Below, in pieces: positions 6,890-16,273 of a stretch of DNA of 64,000 nucleotides. The DNA is from an uncultured Pseudoruegeria sp. (GTDB taxonomy: Bacteria; Pseudomonadota; Alphaproteobacteria; Rhodobacterales; Rhodobacteraceae): the NCBI GenBank assembly GCA_947498155.1, contig CANMJD010000004.1:149190-213189 (forward strand), in the 5' to 3' direction. Position numbers and translations under genes: made by a program. Below the pieces are notes generated by a model, which was not told the DNA's origin, searched no databases, and was given only the letters and a program-made list of their open reading frames with translations. The first letter of the stretch is position 1; every line of letters begins with the position of its first letter.

Positions 6890-9469
6890 TTAGAAACGGT
6901 CCAAAAGCCGTTTCAGATAATCCAGTTCAAAGACCGGGCGGTCTTGTTCTCCGGATTTACGGCGGATTTCATCCAGCAATTCCTTGGCACGTCGGTAGAC
7001 ATCTTCGCCCTGCAAAAGATTTTCATCCGAGCCAATGCTGCCGCGCGACCCCGGCGTGCGGCCCAAGGGATCGCGGCCTTCGGGCTGTGCATCACCAATG
7101 GCTTCTCCCTGTTGGCCACCCTGCTGCTGTTGTTGCTGGGCCATCGCTTCACCAAGGTTGCGCATGCCCTCGCGTAGGGCCTCCATGGCGTCGGCCTGAC
7201 GGTCCAGCGCGTCGGCAGTGTTGCCGTCGCGCAGTGCCTGTTCGGCATCATCCATTGCCTCCCCTGCCCGCCCTAAAGCCTCGCGACCGGCATCACCTTC
7301 GGGGGTGCCAGCACCGGGAAGGTTCTGTTGCTGACGCTGCAGTTCCTGCCGCAAGGCATGCTGACGATCCGCCAAAGAGCCTGCTGCGCCCTCTTGGCCG
7401 TCTTGCCCCTGACCGTTTTCGCCATCGCCTTCGCCCTGACCTTCGCCGCCTTGGCCCTCATGGCTTTGCCCGCTGCCCTGACCGCCGTTACGGCCTTGGT
7501 TCTGGTCGCTTTCTCCGGCCTGTGCATTGGGGTTGAATTGCTCTTGCAGATCGCGGAACGCATCATCAGAAAGACCCTGCTGCTGGCGCAGCGTATCGGC
7601 CAGACCTTCCATGGCTTGCTCACCGGGGCTCTGTTGCCCCTGCCCGCCTTGGGTGACTTCCATATTCTCCATCATCTGCCGCAACTGATCCAGCAGCGCT
7701 TCGGCTTCTGCCATGCGCCCCTGTTCCATCAACTCCTGAATACGGTCGAGCATGTCCTGAATCTGATCGTCGGTAACTTCCTGACGGTTCTGATTGTCGG
7801 CCTGTTGCTGTTCCCCGTCGTTCTGGGATTCCTGAGCAAGCTGCTGCATATAGTCCTGCATCGCCTCGCGTAATTCCTGCATCAGTTCGGCGATTTCGCT
7901 ATCGGTTGCACCATCGCGCATGGCCTGCGCCAGCTTATCCTGCGCGCGTTGCAACCGTTGCAAAGCATCGGATAAATCACCATCTTCGATCTGAATGGCA
8001 ATATCCCAGAGCACCTGCGCAAATTCATCGCGCTGCGCAGGCGACAGCCCCGCGGTCACGGCATTTTCCAACCGGCGCATCATGACCCGCAGTTTTAGAT
8101 AGTCGGTTTCGCGATCAAAGAGCCCCTCGGGCGCATAGGTTACCGCCTTTAGAATTTGCACCACCCGCGCCCCGTTTTCGCGGTTCCACAGCAAATCGCG
8201 GCGCTGCTCGATCAGGGCTGCCGCCAGCGGATCAAAGAACCGGCGCCCGGGCAAAAGTAGGGTGCCCTTCGCCGATTCACCGGTTTGGGCCAAGGCATCC
8301 TTGACGGTCAGGGTGATCGACACCGGCAAACCCGCCCAAGGATGTTCCGCGAAATTATCAATCAGGGTTTCTTCGAACTGTCTGCGATCCCCCGAGATTG
8401 TCAGGGGCAAATCCAGCGTGATCGGCGCGCGCGGTTCGGGGTCAATCGCCATGCCATACCGCCGGTCCAGCAGGTCATCATTCAGCGAAATCTCGGCCTG
8501 TCCGGCGACAACGCCGTAGTCATCGCGCGCCAGAAACGGCTGACGCAACTCACCGGACAGCGTGGTTTCCTCGACGGCGGACAGGATGACATCCGGTTTC
8601 TTATCCGGGATCATGGTGATCTGCCACGTTGCCCCGCCCTCTCCGTCAACCGTCAGGGTGCCGCTTTGGGTGACAGTAAAACTCTGGGCTGGCTCGGCAG
8701 CACTTTGAACGGCATCCACAGTGCCAGAGATGGTTTCCGCCACGGTCAAAGCGCCGATCTCACCATACAGTCGTAGGGTCAGAATACTGCCCTGCGGCAC
8801 ATTCAGCGCACCTTCGGGCAGATCGTTCAGATAGAGCCCGGGCAATCCTGTATAGGCGGGCGGTTCGATCCAGCCCTCCCAACTTGGTCCTGCCGCAAGA
8901 TCCTGCCCCGTGCCGCCTGAGGTCAATTCCTGAATGTCACCAATGCGCAAGAAAGAACCGAACAACAAGCCCACCATCAAAACCAGCAGCGCCATATAGC
9001 GCAGGGCATATGGATCGCGCGAAGACATGCGCAAATCTGGTTGCACTGCTTTGGCATCGGCCAGACCCGCCGCCATTCGCGCCCGATGGGCGGCCCAAAC
9101 GGCTTCGGATGCAGCATCCCCGGCACCAATGGCCTGTCGATCCTGCAAGGTTGAAATCGGCTGACCCGGGAGCGTTGCATCCAACCGCGCCTGCGCTTCG
9201 GCCTGCGTGGGACGTTTAAAGCGCCGCAGGCCGCGCCACAGCAACCCCACACCGCCCAGTATAAACATCACTAGGCAAAGCCATGTTGCCTCTAGGGACA
9301 GCAGCTCCTGAACGCCAAGCAAGAGGGCACCGCAGGCAACGAAGATCAGGCTCCAGAGTGGCCAGAACGCGCGGGTTACACGCTCGGCAAACATACCCCA
9401 GCGCGTTACGCGAAGGGGCCAATTCAGCGCACGGAGCGCCTCATGGGGGGGTCGATCCTGTATCGTCAC
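6890..9469 (-). CDS. DUF4175/TIGR02302 family large membrane-anchored protein
   Basis: 859 residues. Two membrane segments near the N-terminus (about 32-78) and one near 150-170 are followed by a beta-rich domain (about 190-420), helical coiled-coil-like segments, and a strongly biased Gln/Glu/Gly region (about 560-790) with runs such as QQQQQGGQQG. This is the alphaproteobacterial TIGR02302 family, function unknown, usually next to lysA as here. The start is GTG at 9469 behind a GGGAG; it lies 36 bases after lysA on the same strand and is the last gene of the argH operon. Confidence 0.87.
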   Translation of the reverse strand: MTIQDRPPHEALRALNWPLRVTRWGMFAERVTRAFWPLWSLIFVACGALLLGVQELLSLEATWLCLVMFILGGVGLLWRGLRRFKRPTQAEAQARLDATLPGQPISTLQDRQAIGAGDAASEAVWAAHRARMAAGLADAKAVQPDLRMSSRDPYALRYMALLVLMVGLLFGSFLRIGDIQELTSGGTGQDLAAGPSWEGWIEPPAYTGLPGLYLNDLPEGALNVPQGSILTLRLYGEIGALTVAETISGTVDAVQSAAEPAQSFTVTQSGTLTVDGEGGATWQITMIPDKKPDVILSAVEETTLSGELRQPFLARDDYGVVAGQAEISLNDDLLDRRYGMAIDPEPRAPITLDLPLTISGDRRQFEETLIDNFAEHPWAGLPVSITLTVKDALAQTGESAKGTLLLPGRRFFDPLAAALIEQRRDLLWNRENGARVVQILKAVTYAPEGLFDRETDYLKLRVMMRRLENAVTAGLSPAQRDEFAQVLWDIAIQIEDGDLSDALQRLQRAQDKLAQAMRDGATDSEIAELMQELREAMQDYMQQLAQESQNDGEQQQADNQNRQEVTDDQIQDMLDRIQELMEQGRMAEAEALLDQLRQMMENMEVTQGGQGQQSPGEQAMEGLADTLRQQQGLSDDAFRDLQEQFNPNAQAGESDQNQGRNGGQGSGQSHEGQGGEGQGEGDGENGQGQDGQEGAAGSLADRQHALRQELQRQQQNLPGAGTPEGDAGREALGRAGEAMDDAEQALRDGNTADALDRQADAMEALREGMRNLGEAMAQQQQQQGGQQGEAIGDAQPEGRDPLGRTPGSRGSIGSDENLLQGEDVYRRAKELLDEIRRKSGEQDRPVFELDYLKRLLDRF

Positions 9470-9505
9470 ACTCCCTGGTCCAGTCCGGCGCAGCGAGTCT
9501 GCGCC

Positions 9506-10771
9506 CTAAAGCCACGATGGAATGGTATCGCGGTTGATCATCTCTTCATAGGTAGGACGTTTACGAATGACGGCGAATTGATCATCTTTCACCAGCACTT
9601 CGGGGATCAGGGGGCGCGAATTATACTCGCTCGCCATCACCGCGCCATAGGCCCCCGCCGAACGGAACGCGACCAGATCACCCGGTGCGAGCGGCGGCAT
9701 CATGCGTTGTTTGGTAAAGGTATCACCGGTTTCACACACCGGACCGACAATATCATAGGGCTGTTGCTCGACACCGGCTTCAGCCTCGATCACCGGTACG
9801 ATATCATGATGGGCCTCATACATCGCCGGACGGATCAAATCATTCATCGCCGCATCCAGAATCAGAAAATCACGATCCTCGCCGGATTTCACGTAAATCA
9901 CGCTCGAAATCAGCACACCGGCATTGCCCGAAATCAGACGGCCAGGTTCAATCTCAATCTCGCAGCCCAAATGTCCGAGCGTGTCCTTGATCAGCGCGCC
10001 ATATTCAATCGGCAACGGCGGGGCATCGTTGGAGCGCGTATAGGGAATACCCAAACCACCGCCCAAATCCAGACGTTTTATGTCATGGCCCTCGGCGCGC
10101 AGCATTTCGGTCAGATCCGCAACCTTTTGATAGGCGAGCCGGAAGGGCTCAAGCTCGGTCAACTGGCTACCGATATGCACATCGATGCCAATGACCTTTA
10201 ACCCCGGCAAGGCGGCGGCAGTGGCATAGACGTCTTTGGCGCGGGCAATCGGAATACCGAATTTATTCTCGGATTTACCTGTGGCAATTTTCGCATGGGT
10301 TTTGGCGTCGACATCGGGATTCACCCGAATGGTGATCGGCGCAACAACACCAAGGCTTTGGGCCACGGCACTCAGCGCCAGCATTTCGGGTTCAGATTCT
10401 ATATTGAACTGACGAATGCCGCCGGTCAGCGCGTCTTTCATTTCCTGCGCGGTTTTACCAACGCCCGAAAAGACGATCTTCTCACCGGGCACACCCGCTG
10501 CGATGGCGCGGGCATATTCGCCGCCTGAAACCACATCCATCCCGGCGCCAACCTCAGCCAGCACCTTGAGCACCGCCTGATTGGAGTTGGACTTCATCGC
10601 AAAGCAGACCAGATGCTCCGTTCCGGCGAGTGCTTCGTCAAACAGGGTGAAATGGCGCTGCAACGTTGCCGTTGAATAGAGATAGAACGGCGTGCCAACC
10701 GCCGCAGCGATTTCGGAAATTGCAACGTCTTCGGCGTGCAACACCCCATTGCGATACAGAAAATGATCCAT
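9506..10771 (-). CDS. lysA: Diaminopimelate decarboxylase
   Basis: 421-residue PLP enzyme making L-lysine from meso-diaminopimelate. The PLP lysine lies in CFAMKSNSNQAVL near residue 60, the glycine-rich phosphate loop in LDLGGGLGIPY near 235, EPGRLISGNAG near 278, and the C-terminal CETGDTF near 345 supplies the active-site Cys. The ATG shares a base with the DUF2834 stop (TGATG), showing coupled translation in the argH-lysA operon. Confidence 0.97.
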   Translation of the reverse strand: MDHFLYRNGVLHAEDVAISEIAAAVGTPFYLYSTATLQRHFTLFDEALAGTEHLVCFAMKSNSNQAVLKVLAEVGAGMDVVSGGEYARAIAAGVPGEKIVFSGVGKTAQEMKDALTGGIRQFNIESEPEMLALSAVAQSLGVVAPITIRVNPDVDAKTHAKIATGKSENKFGIPIARAKDVYATAAALPGLKVIGIDVHIGSQLTELEPFRLAYQKVADLTEMLRAEGHDIKRLDLGGGLGIPYTRSNDAPPLPIEYGALIKDTLGHLGCEIEIEPGRLISGNAGVLISSVIYVKSGEDRDFLILDAAMNDLIRPAMYEAHHDIVPVIEAEAGVEQQPYDIVGPVCETGDTFTKQRMMPPLAPGDLVAFRSAGAYGAVMASEYNSRPLIPEVLVKDDQFAVIRKRPTYEEMINRDTIPSWL

Positions 10772-11085
10772 CAGCTTTTGGCCCTAGAACGTAGAAAAAG
10801 ATAAAGCGGCAACCCGCAGCTTACGCCGATACACCAGGTCGCGGCAATCGCCCAGAGGCCTCGGAAGTTTTTTCGCTGGAATGACTCTGTGATGACCCAA
10901 ATCGTCAGCGCCACAGCGGCAATGGTGAGATCCCAGACCAGCCCGCTGCTGGCGTCATTGGCATGCCACGCATCCGCCATTGCGGTCAGGGAATAACCGA
11001 ATTCCTCAAACCAACGGATAAAGAAGACCATGGGATAAGTCCCGATGATGGCCAGAACAAGATAGAGATAACGAAAACCGGACAT
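10771..11085 (-). CDS. DUF2834 domain small membrane protein
   Basis: 104 residues with three predicted membrane segments (about 4-22, 48-66 and 74-94), the pattern of DUF2834. Function unknown. I chose the ATG at 11085, which has AAAGG 7 bases before it and starts directly at the first membrane segment; a longer start at 11112 has no ribosome-binding site. It sits between the small lipoprotein and lysA on one transcript. Confidence 0.75.
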   Translation of the reverse strand: MSGFRYLYLVLAIIGTYPMVFFIRWFEEFGYSLTAMADAWHANDASSGLVWDLTIAAVALTIWVITESFQRKNFRGLWAIAATWCIGVSCGLPLYLFLRSRAKS

Positions 11086-11148
11086 GGCGAACCTTTGGCA
11101 AAGATAGAACACACTCTGACCTAGATCCTTGGGCGATAAAAGGAAGGA

Positions 11149-11298
11149 TCAATCGTCGATGAGGACACCGACTCTGATATCGCCGGAGATTGTGACGCCG
11201 GGCGTGGTTTGCTCATGTGATGTAGGTGGCTTCGGGCTGCCGTTCACACCGCAAGCCACCAGCGCGGAGAGGCTGATCAGGCAAAAAACCATACGCAT
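11149..11298 (-). CDS. Small lipoprotein (49 residues)
   Basis: A short gene whose ATG overlaps the stop of the upstream lipoprotein gene (TAATG). The product begins [17 protein letters not shown]: a short hydrophobic signal and a lipobox LVAC with the lipidated Cys at residue 16. The mature part of about 34 residues is Pro/Thr/Ser-rich and ends TISGDIRVGVLIDD. No function can be assigned; position and coupling to the argH operon support that it is real. Confidence 0.7.
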   Translation of the reverse strand: MRMVFCLISLSALVACGVNGSPKPPTSHEQTTPGVTISGDIRVGVLIDD

Positions 11299-11603
11299 TA
11301 CCACCAGCCCCAACCAATGCCCCAGCGCGGTCCGCCGGTGCCAACACCGACACTGACCGGTCCTTTGTTCACCGAAACACCGGCGCCGCCTGTGCCAACA
11401 TAAACACTGGAATTGCTCCCGCCTGTGCTAACGCCTGCCCCATTGGTGCCGACATGGACACTCGAATTCTGGCCCACATCCGCACTCACACCGGCATTGA
11501 CGTTCACGTCCCCGTTGCCATTGCCGCTCACCCCGACACCGGGTTGCGGATTCGAACAGGCCGCCACAAACAGCAGAGCAACAATCGCTAAAGAGCGTTT
11601 CAT
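11298..11603 (-). CDS. Glycine/valine-repeat lipoprotein
   Basis: 101 residues. Signal peptide with lipobox VAAC (Cys 16: [20 protein letters not shown]), then a low-complexity mature part made of repeated [23 protein letters not shown] units, rich in Gly, Val, Asn and Ser and ending WGIGWGWW. The repeats suggest a small beta-structure exposed in the periplasm or at the outer membrane. The start overlaps the argH stop by 4 bases (ATGA) and the stop overlaps the next small lipoprotein. Function unknown; similar short lipoproteins accompany argH in other Rhodobacterales. Confidence 0.78.
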   Translation of the reverse strand: MKRSLAIVALLFVAACSNPQPGVGVSGNGNGDVNVNAGVSADVGQNSSVHVGTNGAGVSTGGSNSSVYVGTGGAGVSVNKGPVSVGVGTGGPRWGIGWGWW

Positions 11604-13006
11604 CCAAGCACCTCTTTCCAGCGCGCAATTTGCAGGCGCACCTGATCGGGCGCCGTTCCGCCATAAGATTGACGACTCGCTACTGAATTATGCACACCCA
11701 GCACGTCAAAAACAGCCTCGGTGATTTCGCCATGTACAGACTGCATCTCTGCAAGGCTGAGATCCGGCAGATCGCAGCCCTTTTGCTCTGCCATAGCGAC
11801 CAGCGATCCAGTGACGTGATGGGCATCCCGGAATGGCATGTTCAACGCGCGTACAAGCCAGTCGGCCAGATCCGTCGCGGTGGAGAACCCGCTTGCTGCA
11901 GCGGCCTCAAGGGACGGGCGGTTGGCGGTCATATCGCTGACCATACCGGTCATTGCAGCCAGTGCCAGCATCAGGCTGTCGGCTGCATCAAAGACCTGTT
12001 CCTTGTCTTCTTGCATGTCTTTGGAATAGGCCAGCGGTAGGCCTTTCATCACCGTGAACAAACCAACCATCGCGCCCATTATCCGGCCAATTTTGGCACG
12101 AATCAACTCGGCAGCATCGGGGTTCTTTTTCTGAGGCATGATCGAGGAACCAGTTGAAAAACGATCCGACAGCACGACAAAACGGAACTGCGCAGAGGAC
12201 CAGATCACCAGCTCTTCGGCAAAGCGGCTCAGGTGCATGGCGGTGATGGTCGAAGTTGAGAGGAACTCCAGCGCAAAGTCGCGATCGGCCACGGCGTCCA
12301 GCGAATTGGCGGTGGGGCGATCAAAACCCAGCGCCTCGGCAGTCATATGGCGATCTATCGGGAAAGACGTGCCCGCCAGTGCTGCCGAACCCAAGGGGGA
12401 TTCGTTCATGCGTTTGCGTGCATCTTTAAAGCGGCTAATATCGCGGCCAAACATTTCAACATAAGCCATCATATGATGGCCCCAAGTCACCGGTTGTGCG
12501 GTCTGCAAATGGGTAAAGCCCGGCATCACCCATTCCGCACCGGCTTCGGCCTGCGCCAAAAGCGCGCGCACCAAGGCTTCTAGCCCTTCAATCGCAGCGT
12601 CCATCTGATCGCGCACCCAGAGTTTGAAATCCGTGGCCACCTGATCGTTCCGGCTGCGGCCTGTGTGCAAACGGCCTGCCGGCTCTCCGATTACTTCTTT
12701 CAACCGCGCCTCGACATTCATATGGATGTCTTCAAGGGCTGCCGAAAAAGTAAACTCTCCGCGTTCAATTTCTGACAAGACCGTGAGCAGCCCTTCCCGA
12801 ATGGCCACAGCATCGCTATCGGTAATGATACCCTGTGCGGCCAACATGGCGGCATGGGCACGGGATCCCTGAATGTCCTGAGCCGCCATGCGTTTGTCAA
12901 AATCGATGGAAGCGTTAATCGCTTCCATGATCGCATCGGGGCCAGAGGCGAAACGGCCGCCCCACATTGCGTTGGAGGCTTTGGCGTTCTGGGTATCGTC
13001 GGTCAT
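11600..13006 (-). CDS. argH: Argininosuccinate lyase
   Basis: 468 residues, normal length. It splits argininosuccinate into arginine and fumarate, the last step of arginine synthesis. The fumarase/ASL signature [12 protein letters not shown] lies near residue 285, [13 protein letters not shown] near 115, and [18 protein letters not shown] near 168. It is the promoter-proximal gene of the six-gene minus-strand operon ending with DUF4175 and is divergent from the TlpA-like gene 27 bases away. Confidence 0.97.
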   Translation of the reverse strand: MTDDTQNAKASNAMWGGRFASGPDAIMEAINASIDFDKRMAAQDIQGSRAHAAMLAAQGIITDSDAVAIREGLLTVLSEIERGEFTFSAALEDIHMNVEARLKEVIGEPAGRLHTGRSRNDQVATDFKLWVRDQMDAAIEGLEALVRALLAQAEAGAEWVMPGFTHLQTAQPVTWGHHMMAYVEMFGRDISRFKDARKRMNESPLGSAALAGTSFPIDRHMTAEALGFDRPTANSLDAVADRDFALEFLSTSTITAMHLSRFAEELVIWSSAQFRFVVLSDRFSTGSSIMPQKKNPDAAELIRAKIGRIMGAMVGLFTVMKGLPLAYSKDMQEDKEQVFDAADSLMLALAAMTGMVSDMTANRPSLEAAAASGFSTATDLADWLVRALNMPFRDAHHVTGSLVAMAEQKGCDLPDLSLAEMQSVHGEITEAVFDVLGVHNSVASRQSYGGTAPDQVRLQIARWKEVLG

Positions 13007-13033
13007 GTCTTTGTCACCCTTCGGAGGGAAATT

Positions 13034-13594
13034 ATGCGCGTTCTTCGTTTAGCGGTTCTCTATACCGCCCTTGCCTTTGGTGCAATTCCTGCCTTTGCCG
13101 ATATGGCCGAGATTGAGGCCCTGCGCGAGGGTGATATGAAAAAACTTGTGTTTCACAGCGCCCCGCAACCGGTATCAGAGGAAACCTTTACCGATGCGGC
13201 GGGGACGGTAACCTCCTTTGCCGATTATGAAGGCAAATATCTACTGGTCAATTTCTGGGCCACCTGGTGCGCACCCTGCCGCAAAGAGATGCCCTCGCTT
13301 GACCGTTTGCAAGCTGAGCTAGGCAGCGAAATGTTCGAAGTTGTGCCCATTGCCACAGGCCGCAACCCCAAACCGTCGCTGGATAAATTCTTTGCCGAAG
13401 CCGAGATTATGAACCTGCCGATCCTGCTGGACCCCAAACAAACCCTAGCCCGCGATATGGCCGTACTGGGCCTGCCGATCACCTTGATCGTTGATCCGGA
13501 AGGCAATGAAATCGCCCGGCTGCGTGGGGATGCCGAATGGGATAGCGACAGCGCCAAGGCTATCGTGAAAGCCCTGACTGAACCGGCAAGCTGA
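13034..13594 (+). CDS. TlpA-like periplasmic thiol:disulfide oxidoreductase
   Basis: 186 residues. A signal peptide (about 1-22, ending AFA) precedes a thioredoxin fold of the TlpA/ResA type with the active site WCAPC near residues 78-82 and the cis-Pro region [14 protein letters not shown] near 150. It probably keeps periplasmic cysteines, for instance those of cytochrome assembly factors or copper chaperones, reduced. The ATG at 13034 follows TCGGAGGG; an upstream in-frame extension lies inside argH. The divergence from argH is conserved in relatives. Confidence 0.9.
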   Translation: MRVLRLAVLYTALAFGAIPAFADMAEIEALREGDMKKLVFHSAPQPVSEETFTDAAGTVTSFADYEGKYLLVNFWATWCAPCRKEMPSLDRLQAELGSEMFEVVPIATGRNPKPSLDKFFAEAEIMNLPILLDPKQTLARDMAVLGLPITLIVDPEGNEIARLRGDAEWDSDSAKAIVKALTEPAS

Positions 13595-13720
13595 TTTCTT
13601 CGGCGGTTCTCTACGGGCCGCATTTTCGCACCTGAGTAGCCTGCTTACTGCGGCGATTTTTCCTGTTGAGAGGCCGCTCAAACCCGCACATTTTGAAGGC
13701 TAAACTGGGAATTGTCCGCA

Positions 13721-14104
13721 ATGCTTTATCCTCGCCTGTGCACCGTGGTTGCCCTGCTTTTCTTTGCGCTGTTCATTAATCTGGTTTGGGTCCCCGATAT
13801 TCCTTTTTGGCTGTTTGACTTACAGGGCAATGAGGTCGCCGAAATACTCGCCAAACGCGCAGGTGTGCTATTTCTGGGTCTTTGTGTGCTGTGTTTCGCG
13901 GCGCGAAGGTCACAATCCCCCGAGGTTCAACGTCTTATCGCCCTGTCTGTCTGGGTCGCCATGGGCGGTATGGCGGTGCTTGGGATTTATGAATTTCTGC
14001 GCGGCGCGGTCGGTCCGGGGATGTGGGTCGCGGTCATCATAGAGATCCTGATCGCGGTGTTTTGCTGTCGGCTGTGGTTCCAAATCCGGCATCAGTCCGG
14101 ATAG
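13721..14104 (+). CDS. Small four-helix membrane protein, function unknown
   Basis: 127 residues with four predicted membrane segments (about 7-27, 43-62, 71-90 and 96-116). No recognised domain. The ATG at 13721 is preferred to a TTG three codons earlier. A terminator-like hairpin follows the stop at 14161. It may be related to small DUF4345-like membrane proteins, but I could not establish that. Confidence 0.6.
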   Translation: MLYPRLCTVVALLFFALFINLVWVPDIPFWLFDLQGNEVAEILAKRAGVLFLGLCVLCFAARRSQSPEVQRLIALSVWVAMGGMAVLGIYEFLRGAVGPGMWVAVIIEILIAVFCCRLWFQIRHQSG

Positions 14105-14160
14105 GGCGGCTTTGTCAGCGGCCCGCTGAAGGGGCGCGCACATCACGGGGGCAGGATTTG

Positions 14161-14195
14161 CAGGCGGCCGGCTTAGAACCGCCTGCCAAATTTTT
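14161..14195 (+). terminator. Rho-independent terminator after the small membrane protein gene
   Basis: CAGGCGG (14161-14167) pairs with CCGCCTG (14179-14185), with an 11-base loop. It is followed by CCAAATTTTTG, giving a T-run on the plus strand. It lies between two convergent genes and seems directional to the plus strand. Confidence 0.6.
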
Positions 14196-14199
14196 GTGA

Positions 14200-14655
14200 T
14201 CAGCTATCCGCTTCCAGCGCGTCGATCATATCGACACGGGTGGCGTGACGGCCGCCTTCGAATTCGGCGGACAAGAAAGCGTCGACAATATCCAGCGCCA
14301 GACCATCGCCGATCACCCGCACGCCCAGCGCCAACATGTTGGCGTTATTGTGCTGGCGGATCATCCGAGCGGAAAACGTATCGGAGCAAACCCCGCAACG
14401 GATGCCTTTGACCTTATTGGCGGCCAGCATGATGCCCTGCCCTGTGCCACACAGCACGATGCCGAATGTGCAATCGCCCGAAGCCACGCGCTGCGCCGCA
14501 GCTGCGCCATGTTTTGGGTAATGGGTGCTTTCGGCGGTGGTCGGGCCGATGTCAACCACGTCCCAGCCTTGCTGTTCGATATGGGCTGCAATGGCTTGGC
14601 GGGTTTCGATGGCGGCATGATCGCTGGAAAGCACGATGCGTTTGGCGGCTGACAT
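14200..14655 (-). CDS. rpiB: Ribose 5-phosphate isomerase B
   Basis: 151 residues, normal for RpiB, interconverting ribose 5-phosphate and ribulose 5-phosphate. Family features: SSDHAAIETR near the N-terminus, the catalytic Cys in LCGTGQGIMLAANK near residue 68, and RMIRQHNNANMLALGVRV with the phosphate-binding Arg/His residues near 105. The ATG at 14655 follows AGGAGTCCCCACC; the frame is open upstream to 14733 without homology. Confidence 0.93.
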   Translation of the reverse strand: MSAAKRIVLSSDHAAIETRQAIAAHIEQQGWDVVDIGPTTAESTHYPKHGAAAAQRVASGDCTFGIVLCGTGQGIMLAANKVKGIRCGVCSDTFSARMIRQHNNANMLALGVRVIGDGLALDIVDAFLSAEFEGGRHATRVDMIDALEADS

Positions 14656-14783
14656 TGGTGGGGACTCCTGAAGGGTGGCTCTTTTGCCTTCCATACCACA
14701 GTCAGCGCGCGGGTCTATGGGCGGATACGACACAGGGAGGCTGATCGATTTCGGGAATATTTATCGGAATTCTTTTTGTCAGC

Positions 14784-14816
14784 TTGACATAGTTGAGTGT
14801 TTCGCTCAGTTATATC
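14784..14816 (+). promoter_or_regulatory. Candidate promoter with IRO-box-like operator for the imelysin operon
   Basis: TTGACA (14784-14789) is a perfect -35 element; AT-rich -10 candidates (GTTATA at 14809-14814 or TATATC at 14811-14816) follow at a rather long spacing. Between them lies TGAGTGTTTCGCTCA (14794-14808), an exact TGA-N9-TCA inverted repeat, the form described for the IRO box bound by the iron regulator RirA in alphaproteobacteria. Repression by iron would fit the genes downstream. The assignment is by motif only. Confidence 0.5.
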
Positions 14817-14899
14817 GCAATTCCAGCCATCCCAGTATTTCGCGACGGGAAAGCCCGATCTGCGACAACAACAAATCACATCGATCTGGGACACACAGA

Positions 14900-16162
14900 A
14901 TGACTCATCTTTATACCGTAGCCACCGCCCTTGGGCTTATGCTTGCAACACCGACGCTGGCCGATACGCAGGCGGCGGTTTTGAATACCTACGCCGATAT
15001 CGCTGCTGCAAACTACCAAGACAGCCTGATCACAGCGCAACGCCTGCAAGACGCCGTAAATGCGCTGGTCGAAACCCCGTCGGCTGAAAACCTGACCGCC
15101 GCCCGCAGCGCCTGGCTTGCGGCCCGCGTGCCTTACCAACAGACCGAAGTCTTCCGTTTTGGCAACGCCATCGTTGACGACTGGGAAGGCAAGGTAAACG
15201 CTTGGCCATTGGATGAGGGCCTGATCGACTACGTTGATGCATCTTACGGTGGCCCGTCGGATGAAAACGAATATGCGGCGCTGAATGTGATCGCCAACCC
15301 GACCTTCACCCTGTCCGGCGCCGAAGTGGATGCCACCACAATTACACCTGAACTGTTGGAAGAAACCCTGCAAGAAGCCGATGGTGTCGAATCCAACGTC
15401 GCAACCGGCTATCACGCGGTTGAATTCCTGCTTTGGGGTCAGGATCTGAATGGCCACGCCGCCGGTGCAGGCAACCGCCCCTGGACCGATTATGCTACTG
15501 GTGACGACTGCACCAGCGACAATTGCGACCGTCGCGGCGCTTATCTGACCGCCGCAACCAACCTGCTGGTGTCCGATCTGGAGTGGATGACCGCACAATG
15601 GGCCGAAGGCGGCGCAGCCCGTGCGGCCGTTTCCGAAGACCCGTCAGCGGGTATCGCAGCCATCCTGACCGGCATGGGGTCGTTGTCCTACGGCGAAACC
15701 GCCGGTGAGCGGATGCGCCTTGGGGTGATGCTGAACGATCCGGAAGAAGAGCATTCCTGCTTTGCCGACAACACCCACAACGACCACTTCTACAATGGCG
15801 TCGGCATCCAGAACGTCTATCTGGGCAGCTACACCGGTGTAGATGGTACGGTTGTCTCAGGCCCCTCGCTTTCCGATCTGGTTGGCGAATCCGACACCAA
15901 GCTGGACGCCGAGATGAAAGCCAAAGTCAGCGCCGCCGTTCAGGCCTTGGGCAAAATCAAAATTGCCGCCGAATCCGGCTTTGCCTATGACCAGATGCTG
16001 GAGCGTGGCAATGCCGAAGGCGAAGCCCTGATCATGGGCGGTGTTAACGGTTTGATTGATCAGACCCGTTCTATCGAGCGCGTCGTGACGGCATTGGGTG
16101 TTGATCAGATCAGCATAGAAGGCTCTGACAGCCTTGATGATCCGGAAGCGGTTTTCCAATAA
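14900..16162 (+). CDS. Imelysin family iron-related periplasmic protein (M75)
   Basis: 420 residues. A signal peptide (1-21, ending LADT) is followed by two imelysin-like helical repeats. The hallmark GxHxxE is present as GYHAVEF at 170-176. A Cys pair (CTSDNC, 204-209) may form a disulfide. Members (IrpA, ICMP, EfeO M75 domain) are iron-regulated and are thought to bind metal; peptidase activity is doubtful for most. The ATG at 14900 is the start of the signal peptide. First gene of a four-gene unit with a di-heme oxidoreductase, a second imelysin and a DUF1513 protein; the candidate IRO box upstream suggests induction by iron limitation. Confidence 0.9.
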   Translation: MTHLYTVATALGLMLATPTLADTQAAVLNTYADIAAANYQDSLITAQRLQDAVNALVETPSAENLTAARSAWLAARVPYQQTEVFRFGNAIVDDWEGKVNAWPLDEGLIDYVDASYGGPSDENEYAALNVIANPTFTLSGAEVDATTITPELLEETLQEADGVESNVATGYHAVEFLLWGQDLNGHAAGAGNRPWTDYATGDDCTSDNCDRRGAYLTAATNLLVSDLEWMTAQWAEGGAARAAVSEDPSAGIAAILTGMGSLSYGETAGERMRLGVMLNDPEEEHSCFADNTHNDHFYNGVGIQNVYLGSYTGVDGTVVSGPSLSDLVGESDTKLDAEMKAKVSAAVQALGKIKIAAESGFAYDQMLERGNAEGEALIMGGVNGLIDQTRSIERVVTALGVDQISIEGSDSLDDPEAVFQ

Positions 16163-16172
16163 TTTTGACAAA

Positions 16173-16200
16173 AAGCCCGCCCCAGCGCTGGAGCGGGCTT
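16173..16200. terminator. Hairpin between the first imelysin gene and the di-heme oxidoreductase gene
   Basis: AAGCCCGC (16173-16180) pairs with GCGGGCTT (16193-16200), with a self-complementary CCAGCGCTGG between. The plus strand lacks a good T-run after it, so on the plus strand it is more likely to protect or attenuate the transcript than to end it; the first imelysin could thereby be made in excess of the downstream proteins. Confidence 0.5.
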
Positions 16201-16273
16201 CAAAATCGGTAAAAGCCTTAAGCCACACAAAAGCCACGGCCAATGCTGCGCCGTCGCCAGCCAGGTAGGAATT

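Noticed and set aside
7087-7873. Long plus-strand frames opposite the Gln/Gly-rich part of the DUF4175 gene
   Set aside because: They are antisense shadows of a biased coding region; hydrophobic runs arise from complementing Gln and Glu codons.
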